NCBI RefSeq assembly: GCF_004345245.1
Contig: NZ_SLUQ01000002.1
Span: 124,001-188,000, forward strand
DNA: 64,000 bases
Source of the DNA: Rhizobium sp. BK251
GTDB taxonomy: Bacteria; Pseudomonadota; Alphaproteobacteria; Rhizobiales; Rhizobiaceae
Reading direction: 5' to 3'
In this document: positions 63,837 to 64,000 of the stretch, piece by piece
How the letters are laid out: each line of letters begins with the position of its first letter
Numbering within the stretch: position 1 is the first letter of the stretch
Translations under genes and position numbers: made by a program
The notes under the pieces: model-generated
Seen by the model: the letters and a program-made list of their open reading frames with translations, nothing else
What the model was told of the DNA's origin: nothing
Database searches by the model: none

Positions 63837-64000
63837 ATGACCATTTATCAAAACCTGATCGCCGGCGAATGGGTCGGCTCGGACGCAACCGAGAACATCA
63901 ATCCGTCCAACACCAAGGAAGTCGTCGGTCTCTACGCCAACGGCAGCGCCACCGACACGAAGGCAGCGATTGCTGCGGCGAAGGCTGCGTTTCCGGCCTG
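63837..64000 (+). CDS. Aldehyde dehydrogenase, N-terminal part (cut by window end)
   Basis: Only the first ~54 residues are in the window. YQNLIAGEWVGSDATENINP, NTKEVVGLYANGSATDTKAA and IAAAKAAFPA are typical of the start of NAD(P)-dependent aldehyde dehydrogenases. An AAAGGAGG site lies 12 nt before the ATG. After gguC it is most likely 2-oxoglutarate semialdehyde dehydrogenase of the oxidative arabinose/galactose route. The catalytic Cys and Glu lie outside the window. Confidence 0.75.
   Translation, partial: MTIYQNLIAGEWVGSDATENINPSNTKEVVGLYANGSATDTKAAIAAAKAAFPA

Noticed and set aside
1..64000. CRISPR arrays, insertion sequences, prophage genes
   Set aside because: No regularly spaced repeats, transposase motifs, terminal inverted repeats of IS length or phage structural genes were seen. 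The palindrome at 50257-50317 is a single element.

Overview
The window looks like part of a Rhizobiaceae genome (Sinorhizobium/Ensifer, Rhizobium or Agrobacterium group). The right end carries a gbpR-chvE-gguABC block followed by an aldehyde dehydrogenase. An idhA with a GGAA-N6-TTCC IolR-type site lies nearby. GC is high, and many genes are ABC importers or sugar and amino-acid catabolism genes. No rRNA, phage module, insertion sequence or CRISPR array was found. One tRNA-Arg(CCG) is present. All identifications come from reading the sequence; no database was searched.

Layout. 1-1.5 kb: the 3' end of a polysaccharide pyruvyl transferase, a decayed second copy of that 3' end, and a LuxR-type regulator with a degenerate receiver. 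1.5-2.5 kb: a gene-poor, AT-richer gap. 2.5-8 kb: a giant CheB-CheR-PAS-histidine kinase-REC-REC-LuxR protein and an LpxO-like hydroxylase. 8-15.7 kb: a minus-strand cluster read as class III cyclase/ATPase/TPR regulator, YcaO, TfuA, gluzincin-like metallopeptidase, Cys-rich orphan protein, and perhaps a lipocalin-like protein. 16-24.3 kb: an M23 peptidase, an AstE/AspA-type deacylase, a glycine-zipper lipoprotein, an AbgT transporter with an M20 peptidase, and an SLC13 permease. 24.4-32.1 kb: a beta-helix membrane protein, divergent from a seven-gene Mrp-type antiporter operon with no separate MrpA and with two fused MrpD-like units. 32.2-40 kb: a lipoprotein hydrolase, an RND efflux pair, a DUF1269 protein and an AI-2E transporter. 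40.4-49.8 kb: an AraC regulator, a five-gene peptide/nickel-type ABC importer, and tauABC. 49.8-57.5 kb: an AhpD-like protein, a large palindrome, the tRNA, a xylose-type ABC importer with its divergent ROK regulator, idhA and two small genes. 57.5-64 kb: gbpR, chvE, gguABC and a truncated aldehyde dehydrogenase gene.

The best candidate for an undescribed system is the YcaO-TfuA cluster. YcaO/TfuA pairs thioamidate peptide backbones in the cases that are known. Here they sit with a HEVGH metallopeptidase and a 19-cysteine protein that I do not recognise and whose base composition differs from its neighbours, behind a cyclase/ATPase/TPR regulator. There is no transporter and no obvious short precursor peptide, so either the Cys-rich protein is the substrate or the system modifies a housekeeping protein. 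Other points of interest are the one-chain phosphorelay, the rearranged Mrp complex, a ~60-bp palindrome beside the tRNA gene, and a dispersed ~45-70 bp intergenic element found three times.
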